Shown here: positions 26,267-33,980 of the stretch, piece after piece
Numbering within the stretch: the stretch's first letter is position 1
How the letters are laid out: every line of letters begins with the position of its first letter
Notes under the pieces: generated by a model
Databases searched by the model: none
What the model was told of the DNA's origin: nothing
The model's input: only the letters and a program-made list of their open reading frames with translations
Made by a program: the position numbers and the translations under genes
Origin: Actinoplanes sp. N902-109
GTDB taxonomy: Bacteria > Actinomycetota > Actinomycetes > Mycobacteriales > Micromonosporaceae
DNA: 64,000 nucleotides
Assembly (NCBI RefSeq): GCF_000389965.1
Contig: NC_021191.1
Coordinates: 1,489,501-1,553,500, forward strand
Reading direction: 5' to 3'

Positions 26267-26517
26267 GAGATCTCCTCCACCTCGCTGGGCGCCGCAGCGC
26301 GCACGATGCCGATGTCGCAGGCGATCTGCACGTCCGGGAACGTCGACGTGATCTGCCGGCAGATCTCGTCGCGGCGCTGGGCGCTCTCCACCTCACCGCC
26401 GAGCACCAGCAGGTTCTCCCGGCGTTGCACGGTGATGCCCTGCTCGGCCACCGCCCCGCTCTCGGTGAGCAGCCGCTGGATCTCGGCCTCCACGTACTCG
26501 TCGAGCTGTTGGGTCAT
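26263..26517 (-). CDS. Small BON-like domain protein
   Basis: This encodes 84 residues. The pattern (VEAEIQRLLTESGAVAEQGITVQRRENLLVLGGEVESAQRRDEI) matches the helix-strand-strand-helix of BON domains, which usually bind phospholipids or ligands; here there is a single copy and no signal peptide, so it is cytosolic. It starts 1 bp after the nucleotidyltransferase stop and overlaps the metallophosphoesterase start by 4 bp. Its role may be regulatory within this operon; nothing in the sequence shows an active site. Confidence 0.75.
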   Translation of the reverse strand: MTQQLDEYVEAEIQRLLTESGAVAEQGITVQRRENLLVLGGEVESAQRRDEICRQITSTFPDVQIACDIGIVRAAAPSEVEEIS

Positions 26518-26518
26518 C

Positions 26519-27091
26519 TCATCCCCCTACGGTCTCCACCTCGGGAACCACGTCCAAGCGGTCGAGCAGCATCAGGAAGGCCTCGGCGTACGGGGACTTG
26601 GCGGTCTCCTGACGCACCCTGTCCCAGTCGATCTGTTCGCGCAGCGACCGGGCCACCGGCAGACCGGTGGCGAAGTCGCAGTAGTGCTGGGTGTAGCTGA
26701 GCAGCTTGTGGATCATCAGCTGGGTCGCCGAGAGCACCGGCATGTTGATCGCCTCGACGGACAGCATCGAGGTGTCCCGCAGCGTCTCGTCGGTCACCGG
26801 CGACTCCACCGGACGGTAGATCAGGTCCACCATCCGGCCCTCGTCGAACACCTTCACCAGCCAGTCCTCCGGCGGCTGCTGCACCTCGAACCCGACCGCC
26901 GCGAGCGCCTGGAGGGCATGCTCCTTGTCCTGCTCGCGGATGACGAAGTCGACATCGTGGTCGCTCGAGTGGCCGCCGTGGGCGTACACCGCGTAGCTGC
27001 CGGCAAGCGCGAAGGGAACATCCTCCTGCTTGAGCACCGCGGCGACCCTCTTGAGCGTGGTGACCAGGCCCTCGTCCACCCGGTGCGGCAT
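26519..27091 (-). CDS. Nucleotidyltransferase-fold protein
   Basis: This encodes 190 residues from ATG 27091, which has AGGGAGAG upstream; the frame to 27196 is non-coding. It has the minimal pol-beta nucleotidyltransferase signature GS(31-32)...D46-V-D48, with third acidic candidate in MVDLIYRP. Related proteins include AbiEii-type and DUF6036-type nucleotidyltransferases, some of which are toxins or modify tRNA or small molecules. It heads an operon with a BON-like protein and a phosphoesterase. There is no HEPN partner next door. The specific substrate cannot be told from sequence. Confidence 0.8.
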   Translation of the reverse strand: MPHRVDEGLVTTLKRVAAVLKQEDVPFALAGSYAVYAHGGHSSDHDVDFVIREQDKEHALQALAAVGFEVQQPPEDWLVKVFDEGRMVDLIYRPVESPVTDETLRDTSMLSVEAINMPVLSATQLMIHKLLSYTQHYCDFATGLPVARSLREQIDWDRVRQETAKSPYAEAFLMLLDRLDVVPEVETVGG

Positions 27092-27125
27092 GGCGGTCTC
27101 TCCCTGTGTCGTGACGAATGTCCGG

Positions 27126-27153
27126 TTGACAACCGAACTGCTACCCCTATTTT
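27126..27153 (+). promoter_or_regulatory. Candidate promoter of the kinase gene at 27212
   Basis: A perfect TTGACA (27126-27131) is followed after 16 bp by TATTTT (27148-27153), four of six matches to the -10 box. The local inverted GGTT-GAC-AACC overlaps the -35 and could be an operator. Its reverse strand also serves the divergent operon. Confidence 0.45.
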
Positions 27154-27211
27154 GTACGTCCGAAGCGTCGCGACACCTCGGAACGCAGCGTGACACCCCG
27201 AGCTACCGTCG

Positions 27212-27892
27212 GTGGGTATGGCCCCCCGCAGCATCGCTCTCGTCGGTATCGACGGCTCCGGCAAGACCACCCAGGCCCACCTGCTCGCCGAGGCTCTCGC
27301 GGACCGCGGGGCACCGGCCCGGTACCGCCGCAACGCCGGTGGCCGGCGCTGGTTCGGCCGCCTCGCGGGAGTGGCCGGGCGGCAGGAGGTGCTGCCGCCG
27401 CGCGCCATGCTCTTCGTCGAGGGCGTGCTGCGCTGGCTGGCGATCCTGCGCACCCTGCTGCGCCGCTGGTGCACCGGCGAGCTGACCGTCATGGACCGGT
27501 ACGCCGCGTGCCAGTTCGCCAGCATCCGGGCCCGTGGTGGCGACGACCGCCGGGCGCGCCGGTTCTACCGCCTCTTCCCGGCGCCGGACATCACCTTCTT
27601 CCTGGCCGTCGACCCCGGGATCGCGTACGAACGGATCGAGCGCCGCGGCTACGACCACGAGGAGCTGGACCACCTGCGGGCCAGCATCGCCGCCTACCGG
27701 GCGCTGCCGGAGTTCGACCGGTTCGTGGTGATCGACGCGAACGGCACGCCGGAGCAGGTCCAGGCCGCGCTGCTGGACCACCTGTCGTTCGCCCCGGTCC
27801 GGCGGTCCCGCGCCCGGGGCCTGCTGGTGACGGGCGCGGGGCTGATCGCGGCGGCCGGCGCCGTGACCTGTCAGCTGGCCGAGGGCTTCTAG
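27212..27892 (+). CDS. Thymidylate-kinase-like P-loop protein with C-terminal membrane helix
   Basis: This encodes 226 residues (GTG 27212; ATG 27218 alternative). The P-loop is GIDGSGKTT (12-20), the DR motif is in MDRYAACQFASIRARGG and a lid-like RIERRGY follows, as in thymidylate kinases. The length and sequence differ from housekeeping Tmk, and residues about 203-225 form a hydrophobic segment (LLVTGAGLIAAAGAVTCQLA), unexpected for a soluble dNMP kinase. It is divergent from the nucleotidyltransferase operon. A nucleotide or nucleoside kinase acting at the membrane is a reasonable guess, not shown. Confidence 0.8.
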   Translation: MGMAPRSIALVGIDGSGKTTQAHLLAEALADRGAPARYRRNAGGRRWFGRLAGVAGRQEVLPPRAMLFVEGVLRWLAILRTLLRRWCTGELTVMDRYAACQFASIRARGGDDRRARRFYRLFPAPDITFFLAVDPGIAYERIERRGYDHEELDHLRASIAAYRALPEFDRFVVIDANGTPEQVQAALLDHLSFAPVRRSRARGLLVTGAGLIAAAGAVTCQLAEGF

Positions 27893-27894
27893 GG

Positions 27895-28524
27895 CTACTG
27901 ATAGACCGGGATGTGCGCGCCGGTGGTCGGGGCGGAGGCGGCACCGGCCAGGAACTCGATCACCGTGGCGATCGGGGCCGGGTCCTTGATCACGCTGGGG
28001 ATGACGGTGTTGGCCCGGATGTTGTGCTCCTTGTACTCCACGGCGACGGCGTCGGCGAAGGCCAGCACCCCGGCCTTAGCCGTGACGTAACCCGCCGCAC
28101 CCGCGAACGGAGCCACCGCCGCGCGTGACGACACGAACACGATCGCGCCGCCCCCGCCGGCCATCAGGTGCGGCAGCGCAGCCGCGGTCACCAGGTACGC
28201 CGGGCGCAGATTGAGATCGAGCATCGCCTGGAAGTCCGCCAGCGGCGTCTCGTGCACCTTCCCACCGGAGGCGTACCCGCCGACCAGGTTCACCACGGCC
28301 TTCAGCGGTGCTCCGGGCTCGCTGGTGGCCAGGGTCACAGCCGCGTCCACCTCGGCGGGGACTGTGAGATCGGCCTCGACGGCGGTGATGCCGGCGGCGA
28401 GCCGATCGGCTGCTCCCCGTCGTACCGGGGCGATCACCCGCCATCCCGCGTCCCGCAGCGTCCGCACGACGGCCGTGCCCAGGCCGCCCGCTCCACCGGT
28501 CACCAGCACGCTCTGCTCGGTCAT
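27895..28524 (-). CDS. Short-chain dehydrogenase/reductase
   Basis: This encodes 209 residues. The Rossmann motif is TGGAGGLG (9-16), the structural NLVGG follows at 79-83, and the catalytic residues are S132 or S133 (VSSRAA), Y146 and K150 (YVTAK). At 209 residues it is slightly shorter than the usual 240-260 and the C-terminal substrate loop is reduced. NAD(P) preference and substrate are unknown. It converges with the kinase gene across 2 bp. Confidence 0.92.
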   Translation of the reverse strand: MTEQSVLVTGGAGGLGTAVVRTLRDAGWRVIAPVRRGAADRLAAGITAVEADLTVPAEVDAAVTLATSEPGAPLKAVVNLVGGYASGGKVHETPLADFQAMLDLNLRPAYLVTAAALPHLMAGGGGAIVFVSSRAAVAPFAGAAGYVTAKAGVLAFADAVAVEYKEHNIRANTVIPSVIKDPAPIATVIEFLAGAASAPTTGAHIPVYQ

Positions 28525-29050
28525 GCGCCTACGGTAGTGCTGTGTTTTCCGTCACTGTCCGCGCGGGCAGGGGCCGGCCGTCCGCCGTCCGGGGGTCACC
28601 CGCGTGGGCGAGTGATCTGCGTCCCGATGTGCTGCATCGTGGCAGGTGCTTTCCAGCGGATCCGTCGGCGTGAGCTTTGCCGATGGCGTTTTGCTTCAAG
28701 CCGGCCGCAACCTGACGATGCATCTCATGAACCCGAGCGGCTACCTGGCCGTACTTGGTGGTGACGAGCGTCGCAGCACAGGTCGTGACGCCCGTCGCTG
28801 CGACGGATGAGGGGCTGATGGTGTCATGTAACGGCCGTGGGGTATGCGTTTGTCCGACGCATCCGACCCCGGGTGCGGCTCCGAATGTCTCTCTGAGGGC
28901 CCTCCTCAGAAAGTATGCATTGGGCTCTCAGGTGACGCTCAGACATTCGTGACACTTTCAACTCACCAGCCGGAATCAGTGCAGGGCGTCACTTGTTGTG
29001 TAGGTGCCAGCACCGCAATGCACGAACTGCGGGCGTTACGGGGAGGGCTG
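28525..29050. other. Long intergenic leader upstream of sigma factor gene
   Basis: This 526-bp gap lies between the divergent SDR and sigma-factor starts. A hairpin CTGAGG-GCCCT-CCTCAG lies at 28893-28909, and the frame of the sigma gene stays open back to 28844 without a believable start. The length suggests regulated transcription with a long 5' leader; I see no clear promoter hexamers. Confidence 0.5.
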
Positions 29051-30052
29051 ATGGACGCAGGTATTGCCCGTAACAGGGTTAGTGAAGGCAATGAGGGGAC
29101 CGTGGGCAACGTGGAGAAGAACACCGTGATGCGGACCGACCAGGTCGCCGAGGAGCGTGACCTCGTCGGAGTCTACCTGCACGAGATCTCCCGGACGCCA
29201 CTTCTGGACGCTGCCAGGGAGGTCGAGCTCTCGAAGTCGATCGAGGCCGGCCTGTACGCCGAGCACCTGCTCGACACCGGCGAGGAGCGCCGGGGTGTGA
29301 GCCGGGAGGAACTGGAGCGACTGGTCCTCGACGGTCAGCGGGCCAAGGACCTGTTCATCCGTGCCAACCTGCGTCTGGTCGTGTCGATCGCCCGCCGCTA
29401 CGTGCGCTCGGGCATGCCGATGCTCGACCTGATCCAGGAGGGCAACACCGGCCTCGTCCGCGCCGTGGAGAAGTTCGACTACGAGCGCGGCTACAAGTTC
29501 TCGACGTACGCGACGTGGTGGGTGCGCCAGGCGATCAGCCGGGCCATCGCGCAGCAGGAGCGCACCGTGCGCCTGCCCGTGCACCTCGTCGAGGACGTCA
29601 ACCGGATGCGCAACGTCACCCGCCAGCTCGTCCGCGAGCTCGGCGCCGACCCGGAGCCCGAGCAGATCGCCGCGGCCCTGGGCGTCACGGTGGAGCGCGT
29701 CAACGAACTGACCCGCTGGGCCCAGGACACCGTGTCCCTGGACACCCCGGTGGGCGACGACGGCGACACCAACCTCGGCGACCTGGTCGCCGACAGTGAC
29801 GCGCCCTCGCCGGAGGAGATCGTGCTGACCGCCCTCGAGCGCCAGCGCATCGAAGGCCTGCTCAACCACCTGGACGACCGCTCGGCGGGCATCATGCGCG
29901 CCCGCTACGGCCTGGAGGACGGCCGGGAGCACTCGCTGACCGAGGTCGCTTCCCGGTTCTCGCTCTCCCGCGAGCGCATCCGCCAGCTGGAGATCCAGGC
30001 CCTGGGCCGGCTCCGTGAGCTCGCCCGCGCCGAGGGCCTGCAGGCCGCCTGA
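29051..30052 (+). CDS. Group 2 RNA polymerase sigma factor, SigB/HrdD-like
   Basis: This encodes 333 residues from ATG 29051, with GGGAGGG directly upstream; ATG 29018 is a weaker alternative. Region 1.2 is DLVGVYLHEISRTPLL (38-52), region 2 is RAKDLFIRANLRLVVSIARR through FDYERGYKFSTYATWWVRQA (98-161), region 3 covers 170-250, and region 4 ends with the helix-turn-helix SLTEVASRFSLSRERIRQLE. It lacks the long region 1.1 of the primary sigma factor, so it fits the non-essential group 2 factors such as mycobacterial SigB or Streptomyces HrdD. These govern stress or stationary-phase genes. A strong terminator follows. Confidence 0.93.
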   Translation: MDAGIARNRVSEGNEGTVGNVEKNTVMRTDQVAEERDLVGVYLHEISRTPLLDAAREVELSKSIEAGLYAEHLLDTGEERRGVSREELERLVLDGQRAKDLFIRANLRLVVSIARRYVRSGMPMLDLIQEGNTGLVRAVEKFDYERGYKFSTYATWWVRQAISRAIAQQERTVRLPVHLVEDVNRMRNVTRQLVRELGADPEPEQIAAALGVTVERVNELTRWAQDTVSLDTPVGDDGDTNLGDLVADSDAPSPEEIVLTALERQRIEGLLNHLDDRSAGIMRARYGLEDGREHSLTEVASRFSLSRERIRQLEIQALGRLRELARAEGLQAA

Positions 30053-30065
30053 TCCATCCCCACCC

Positions 30066-30094
30066 AGGCCGGTGTCCGATGCGGACACCGGCCT
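30066..30094 (+). terminator. Rho-independent terminator after sigma factor gene
   Basis: A perfect 13-bp stem (AGGCCGGTGTCCG with CGGACACCGGCCT) has a 3-nt loop (ATG) and is followed by TCTTCTTT. Confidence 0.9.
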
Positions 30095-30152
30095 TCTTCT
30101 TTGCCCGCCGCGGGTGACGGGCGCGGACCCTGAGGCGCGGACCCTGAGCGAG

Positions 30153-30196
30153 GACGACAACGGCCGGCGCCCAGCTCGGGCGTCGGCCGTTGTCGT
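30153..30196 (-). terminator. Terminator of the NlpC/P60 gene
   Basis: A near-perfect inverted repeat of about 19 bp (arms 30153-30172 and 30178-30196, loop AGCTC) lies 16 bp after the minus-strand stop codon. Two direct copies of GCGCGGACCCTGAG stand next to it at 30121-30148. Confidence 0.8.
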
Positions 30197-30211
30197 GGTG
30201 GTGCGGGTGGA

Positions 30212-31159
30212 TCAGGTGACCCGGCCGTAGCCGTACGGGGTCATGATGTCGATCGATCGTTTGCTCACCGGGGCGCCCGCGTGCGAGGCGTCGATGATCA
30301 TGCCGCCACCCACATAGATGCCGACGTGGCCCAGGCTGCGATAGAAGACCAGGTCGCCCGCCTTGAGTTCGCCGCGGGAGACCCGCCGGGTGGCGCTGTA
30401 CTGGGCGGCCGCGTTGTGCGGCAGGGACTTGCCCGCCGCGGCCCAGGCTGCGGAGGTGAGACCCGAGCAGTCGTAGGTCTTCGGGCCGCCGGAGCCGTAC
30501 TCGTACATCTTGCCGATCTGGGCGTAGGCGAAGGACACCGCCGTGCCCGCCGATCCGGCGATGGAGGGGACCTTGCCGGTGTACTTGCTGCCGGTGTCCT
30601 GCTCCCGGCCGTACGCCTGCTTGCGCATGGCGTACAGCTTCTTGAGGTCGCCCTCGATCTTCTTCTTGTGGGCCGCGATCTCTTTCACCTCGGCGGCCTG
30701 CTTGTCCTGGGTGGCCTTGAGGGCGGCCTGGCGCTGGGCGTAGTCGCGGGTGGTCGCCGTGTACGTGGTGATGTCGCGCTGGCGGGTGCGGGACATCTGC
30801 TCCAGGATGGACATCCGGTCCATGAGACCTTCGTTGCCCTCGAGCAGCACGCTCATGGTGCCGACCTTGCCGGTTTTGTACGCCGACGCGGCGATGACCT
30901 TCATCTGCGACCCGGCGGCCGCTAGGGCCTCCTTGGCCGGCCCGATCGACTCGGCGAGCTTCTTCTCGTCCGCCTTCGTCTTGTTCAGGTCGATGGTCAC
31001 CTTGTTGTACGACTCGACGACGTCCTCGAGCTGGTCCGAAGCCTTCTGGATCTGCTTGGTCAGCTCACTGGACGACGGCTCGGCGTGTGCAGGCGCCGGA
31101 GCGATCGAGCCGGTGATAGCGATCGCCAGGGCAGCGACCACCATGGTGCGTAGCCTCAT
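30212..31159 (-). CDS. NlpC/P60 peptidoglycan hydrolase with coiled coil (RipA-like)
   Basis: This encodes 315 residues from ATG 31159. A signal peptide (MRLRTMVVAALAIAITG) is cleaved around AHA-E (after 26). Residues about 30-185 are a long coiled coil (SSSELTKQIQKASDQLEDVV onward), and the C-terminal NlpC/P60 domain has C231 (DCSG), H278 (LGHVGIY) and H293 (ASHAG). Such enzymes cleave D-Glu to diaminopimelate bonds in peptide stems, outside the cell during division or growth. A TTG start at 31171 is possible but weaker. The c-di-AMP-type riboswitch 39 bp upstream and a tiny overlapping leader ORF suggest control by osmotic/cell-wall signalling. Confidence 0.95.
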   Translation of the reverse strand: MRLRTMVVAALAIAITGSIAPAPAHAEPSSSELTKQIQKASDQLEDVVESYNKVTIDLNKTKADEKKLAESIGPAKEALAAAGSQMKVIAASAYKTGKVGTMSVLLEGNEGLMDRMSILEQMSRTRQRDITTYTATTRDYAQRQAALKATQDKQAAEVKEIAAHKKKIEGDLKKLYAMRKQAYGREQDTGSKYTGKVPSIAGSAGTAVSFAYAQIGKMYEYGSGGPKTYDCSGLTSAAWAAAGKSLPHNAAAQYSATRRVSRGELKAGDLVFYRSLGHVGIYVGGGMIIDASHAGAPVSKRSIDIMTPYGYGRVT

Positions 31160-31179
31160 GCGTGCTCGCAACGGTGCAT
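31156..31179 (-). promoter_or_regulatory. Seven-codon leader ORF overlapping the NlpC/P60 start
   Basis: ATG 31179 begins a leader encoding MHRCEHA with a stop whose TGA overlaps the main start codon (ATGA, 31156-31159). A purine-rich AGAGAGG lies just before the leader ATG, while the main start has no good ribosome binding site, so coupling by translation reinitiation is plausible. Confidence 0.4.
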
Positions 31180-31197
31180 GGCCTCTCTTCCGCGCAT

Positions 31198-31353
31198 GCC
31201 ACCTACCGGGTTAGCTGACGGATTCGGGCGGGAAGAAGGCCCTACCGCTGACGCGGATTCACCCCAGTGCTGCGGTGGTTCCCCGGCTCGCTCCTGGCGG
31301 TCGTGCCGCCCCGGGGGATGGGGTCGCCGTGGCGCCCTGAGCGATTCGGTGGC
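31198..31353 (-). promoter_or_regulatory. c-di-AMP riboswitch, ydaO/yuaA type
   Basis: Read on the minus strand, the element opens with GCCACCGAATCGCTCAGGG, passes through GGGGAACC and GGGGTGAATC, then TAGGGCC and CCCGCCCGAATCCG, and ends with CGTCAGCTAACCCGGTAGG. These are the conserved blocks of the ydaO RNA. The ends GCCACC (31353-31348) and GGTGGC (31203-31198) pair as the closing P1 stem. In Streptomyces and relatives this RNA turns off cell-wall hydrolase genes when c-di-AMP is high, and here it precedes exactly such a gene. Confidence 0.9.
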
Positions 31354-31522
31354 GCTGGCCGGTGCCACCTCTGGCGTGGCTGCGGACCGGACCAACCGCA
31401 TCAACTTATCGGCGATCTGTATTTATTCAAGAGCCGGGCCGGAGTTCCAGGGGAATTGTCACATTTATGCGAATGATCCCGATAACGCAGTGCAATTCGG
31501 CCGGTTCGCAGCGTGACTTCGG

Positions 31523-31852
31523 TTATTTTTCCGCCATCGCCGGCGTGTTGTCCACCGGGCGCGGCGTCCACTTGCGGGTAACCACGCGCTCGGCCCAGAA
31601 AGAGAAGAACGGAATGGTGCCGGCCAGCATGACCAGCAGCATCCGGCCCAGCGGCCAACCGGCCCGGCGGCTCAGGTCGAACGCGGCCACCAGATAGATC
31701 ATGTAGAGGAAACCGTGGATCGGCCCGACGGCCGCCACGACAGTGTCGTTGTCCCCGAGGTATTTCAGCGGCATGCCCACCAGGACGAGCACGATGAGGA
31801 CCACGCCGACGATCCACGCGATGATCCGGTAACGGGTGAGGGCTCCCTGCAC
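31523..31852 (-). CDS. DUF3817 small membrane protein
   Basis: This encodes 109 residues from GTG 31852, with AAGGAC upstream and the previous stop 11 bp before. Three membrane helices, including IIAWIVGVVLIVLVLVGMPL, then VGPIHGFLYMIYLVAAFDL and MLLVMLAGTIPFFSFWAERVV, match the DUF3817 layout with its HGFLYM motif. The protein continues upstream in frame but overlapping the neighbouring gene, so the shorter form is preferred. The function is unknown. Likely operon with the gene upstream. Confidence 0.85.
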   Translation of the reverse strand: MQGALTRYRIIAWIVGVVLIVLVLVGMPLKYLGDNDTVVAAVGPIHGFLYMIYLVAAFDLSRRAGWPLGRMLLVMLAGTIPFFSFWAERVVTRKWTPRPVDNTPAMAEK

Positions 31853-31863
31853 GATCCACGTCC

Positions 31864-32295
31864 TTAATTGCTGGGTGTTGCCTTCTTGTGCCCCGGGTAG
31901 TCGCCCGGGCGCGCGCCGGGGTGGGCGTTCAACCACGCGAGGTAGTCGTTGTAGGCGGCCAGCTCCGGGTCGTCGGCGGTCGCGCTCTGCGGTTCGACCG
32001 GTACGCGCACCGGGCGCCGGACCGTGACCGGGCCGTCCTCGCCCACCGTCACCTGCTCCGTGGGCTCCTCAGCGACGGGGGCTTGCCCCGACTTGCGCTC
32101 CTGCTGCACCTCGCGGAACCACAGGAATCCCACGAACAGTGCGAAGACCGGCCACTCGAACGTGTAACCCCAGCTCAGCGTGTTGCCCTCGGAGGCGCGG
32201 CTGTACTGCCACCAGCCCAGACCGAGGAAACCGGCGATCAGCGCGAGCGCGACCACGTGCCGCGCGATCCACGCTGGGGTCCACAGCCCTCTCAT
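31864..32295 (-). CDS. Two-helix membrane protein of unknown function
   Basis: This encodes 143 residues from ATG 32295. It begins MRGLWTPAWIARHVVALALI with two hydrophobic helices (about 9-29 and 45-62) linked by WWQYSRASEGNTLSWGYTFEWP, then a charged cytosolic tail ending YNDYLAWLNAHPGARPGDYPGH. The RH-x-x-A-x-x-x-IAGFLGLGWWQ start recalls SURF1-type first helices, but the rest of that domain is missing. Proteins of this type often precede DUF3817 genes in actinobacteria. Function unknown. Confidence 0.75.
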   Translation of the reverse strand: MRGLWTPAWIARHVVALALIAGFLGLGWWQYSRASEGNTLSWGYTFEWPVFALFVGFLWFREVQQERKSGQAPVAEEPTEQVTVGEDGPVTVRRPVRVPVEPQSATADDPELAAYNDYLAWLNAHPGARPGDYPGHKKATPSN

Positions 32296-32421
32296 GGCGT
32301 CGAGCGTACCGGCGCGGGTTTGACGGCAGAGCGCACGGGCAACCGATGCAGCAGGCGCCTCGCTCAGCCGGTCCGCTTTCGTGCTGGTTCGCGTGCGACG
32401 CCCATGCCGAAAGGAGAGATC

Positions 32422-32667
32422 ATGAGCGACTCCGACGTCGACGATGTCGTGGGCACCGAGAACGGCATCGACCCGGCCGGCCTCGCCGACGAGGACCTGA
32501 TCCGCGAGCTGGGCAGCCTGCACCGCACCCGGCTGCAGACGCTGCGGCACGGCCCCGACGCTGCGCTCGCCAACCACCTACGGCGCACCGCCGAGCTGGA
32601 GACCGAGTACCTGGCCCGGCACCCGGGCCGCGAGGTCGACCCGCACCGGCTCACCCAGGACTTCTGA
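32422..32667 (+). CDS. Small DUF6158-like protein
   Basis: This encodes 81 residues from ATG 32422 with a strong AAGGAGAG site (32410-32417). The core ADEDLIRELGSLHRTRLQTLRHGPDAALANHLRRTAELETEYLARHPGREVD is a single helical, charged domain I recognise as an actinobacterial family (DUF6158, assignment tentative). It is cytosolic with no active-site pattern. It precedes the DUF1360 gene by 16 bp, so they are co-transcribed. Confidence 0.75.
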   Translation: MSDSDVDDVVGTENGIDPAGLADEDLIRELGSLHRTRLQTLRHGPDAALANHLRRTAELETEYLARHPGREVDPHRLTQDF

Positions 32668-32683
32668 GAGGAACCCGCCCAGC

Positions 32684-33289
32684 ATGATCACCTCGGTACG
32701 CGGCCGGCTCGACCGGCTGCGGCGGCAGTACGCGCCTCACGACCATCGGCCCCTCGACGGCTATGTCGCCACCATGGGCGCGTTCGGCACCCTTGCCGCC
32801 GCTGCCGCCACCGCAGCCAAGCTGACCGGGCGTCCGGTGCCGGACCGTCCGGCGACCGCGGACGTGGTGCTCATCTCGATCGCCACCCACAAGCTGAGCC
32901 GGTTGATCGCCAAGGATGCCATTACCAGCCCGCTGCGCGCGCCGTTCACCCGCTACAGCGAGCCGGCCGGCAGCGGGGAGATCAACGAGGAGGTGCGGGA
33001 CGGCGGCAGCTCCCTGCGGCACTCGGTGGGTGAGCTGCTCAGCTGCCCGTTCTGCCTGGCTGTGTGGGTCGCCACCGGGCTGACCACGGGCCTCGTGTTC
33101 GCGCCGAAGCTGACCCGCCTGGCCGCCACGGTCTTCACCGCGACGGCGGCCTCGGACTTCTTGCAGATGGCGTACTCACTGGCCAAGGAAGCGGCGGAGG
33201 GCTCGCCGGCGGACGACGAGGACGAGGATCCGGCGGAGGCGCAGAAGACCCAGCCGCTCCTCAACGGTCACGCGATAACGCAAGGCTGA
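32684..33289 (+). CDS. DUF1360-type membrane protein
   Basis: This encodes 201 residues. Hydrophobic segments at about 30-45, 112-135 and 140-160 and the motif HKLSRLIAKDAITSPLRAPFTRY, then ELLSCPFCLAVWVA, are those of DUF1360 proteins, which often have a CPFC pair near the membrane. The C-terminal tail is acidic. The function is unknown; some relatives sit beside sporulation or stress genes. A strong terminator follows 10 bp later. Confidence 0.85.
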   Translation: MITSVRGRLDRLRRQYAPHDHRPLDGYVATMGAFGTLAAAAATAAKLTGRPVPDRPATADVVLISIATHKLSRLIAKDAITSPLRAPFTRYSEPAGSGEINEEVRDGGSSLRHSVGELLSCPFCLAVWVATGLTTGLVFAPKLTRLAATVFTATAASDFLQMAYSLAKEAAEGSPADDEDEDPAEAQKTQPLLNGHAITQG

Positions 33290-33298
33290 CGAGCACAG

Positions 33299-33335
33299 CG
33301 AGAACGGCCCCGGCGATCCGCCGGGGCCGTTCTCG
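33299..33335 (+). terminator. Strong hairpin terminator after the DUF1360 gene
   Basis: A perfect 17-bp stem (CGAGAACGGCCCCGGCG and its complement) closes a 3-nt loop. It also serves the convergent small gene starting its stop at 33347. Confidence 0.9.
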
Positions 33336-33346
33336 TGGTCGGGTGG

Positions 33347-33514
33347 TCAGGGCTGGCCGGACCAGCCGCGCGGGCTCTCTTCCTCGCCGTCGTCGGAGCC
33401 TTCGGTGATGGCCGGGTCGACGGTGGTGCTGTCGTGCTCGTCGGCGAAGTCGCCGTCGCCGGTCACGGCGGCCTCGTCGTCGCCGATGGGCTGGAGCTCT
33501 TCTCGGTCAGACAT
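33347..33514 (-). CDS. Small acidic disordered protein
   Basis: This encodes 55 residues, too short for many gene finders. It reads MSDREELQPIGDDEAAVTGDG and ends EEESPRGWSGQP; about a third of the residues are Asp or Glu. The start at 33514 overlaps the end of the upstream minus-strand small gene by 8 bp, which supports it being real and co-translated. There is no recognisable domain. Confidence 0.55.
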   Translation of the reverse strand: MSDREELQPIGDDEAAVTGDGDFADEHDSTTVDPAITEGSDDGEEESPRGWSGQP

Positions 33515-33740
33515 CGATTGTCCTCAGGGCTTCGGCCGCCTCGTCCTGCGCGTACTCGCCCTCGGGCAGGGCATCGATCCGGGTCAGGGCGCTGGCCGGC
33601 AGGTCCGCGGCGATGGCGCCCCGCTGCAGGTCGGCACTGCTGAGCCGTTCCTGCGCGGCGAAGGCGTCGTCGAGGTAGTCGTCCAGAAGGCGAAGGTCGT
33701 CACTCACGCCCGCCGGGGTACCCGGTTTTGCGCCGTGCAT
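33507..33740 (-). CDS. Small hypothetical protein, helical
   Basis: This encodes 77 residues from ATG 33740, or 66 from GTG 33707 (VSDDLRLLDDYLDDAFAAQ), which looks more like the natural start. The sequence is one acidic helical domain ending LPEGEYAQDEAAEALRTIDV. No family is recognised. It overlaps the next small acidic gene by 8 bp, forming a two-gene unit. Confidence 0.55.
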   Translation of the reverse strand: MHGAKPGTPAGVSDDLRLLDDYLDDAFAAQERLSSADLQRGAIAADLPASALTRIDALPEGEYAQDEAAEALRTIDV

Positions 33741-33915
33741 GTGTGGTCCACGTCACAATTGCTCGTGGAATGATCGATCCGGGCCGACAGTTGAGAACAG
33801 ATGTCGGTGTGCCCAGTGTCCCCGGGCCTCACCCTTCGCCTTCGCGGAATACCGTTCGGCTGGAGCCGCGTTGAGCCACTCGCCGCGAGGCGACCTGCAC
33901 ACCGACATCTATGTG

Positions 33916-33947
33916 ACGTCGCCCCCGGGTTCTCCCGGGGGCGACGT
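33916..33947. terminator. Perfect 14-bp hairpin
   Basis: ACGTCGCCCCCGGG pairs perfectly with CCCGGGGGCGACGT across a TTCT loop, followed by TCGTTT. It lies upstream of the plus-strand gene at 33981 and after a ~175-bp stretch without a plus-strand gene, so it may terminate a short untranslated transcript or act as an attenuator. Copies of GATGTCGGTGTG and its complement CACACCGACATC flank the stretch. Confidence 0.65.
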
Positions 33948-33980
33948 TCGTTTACCGGCCGGTCGGGTAATCCCGCCCGC

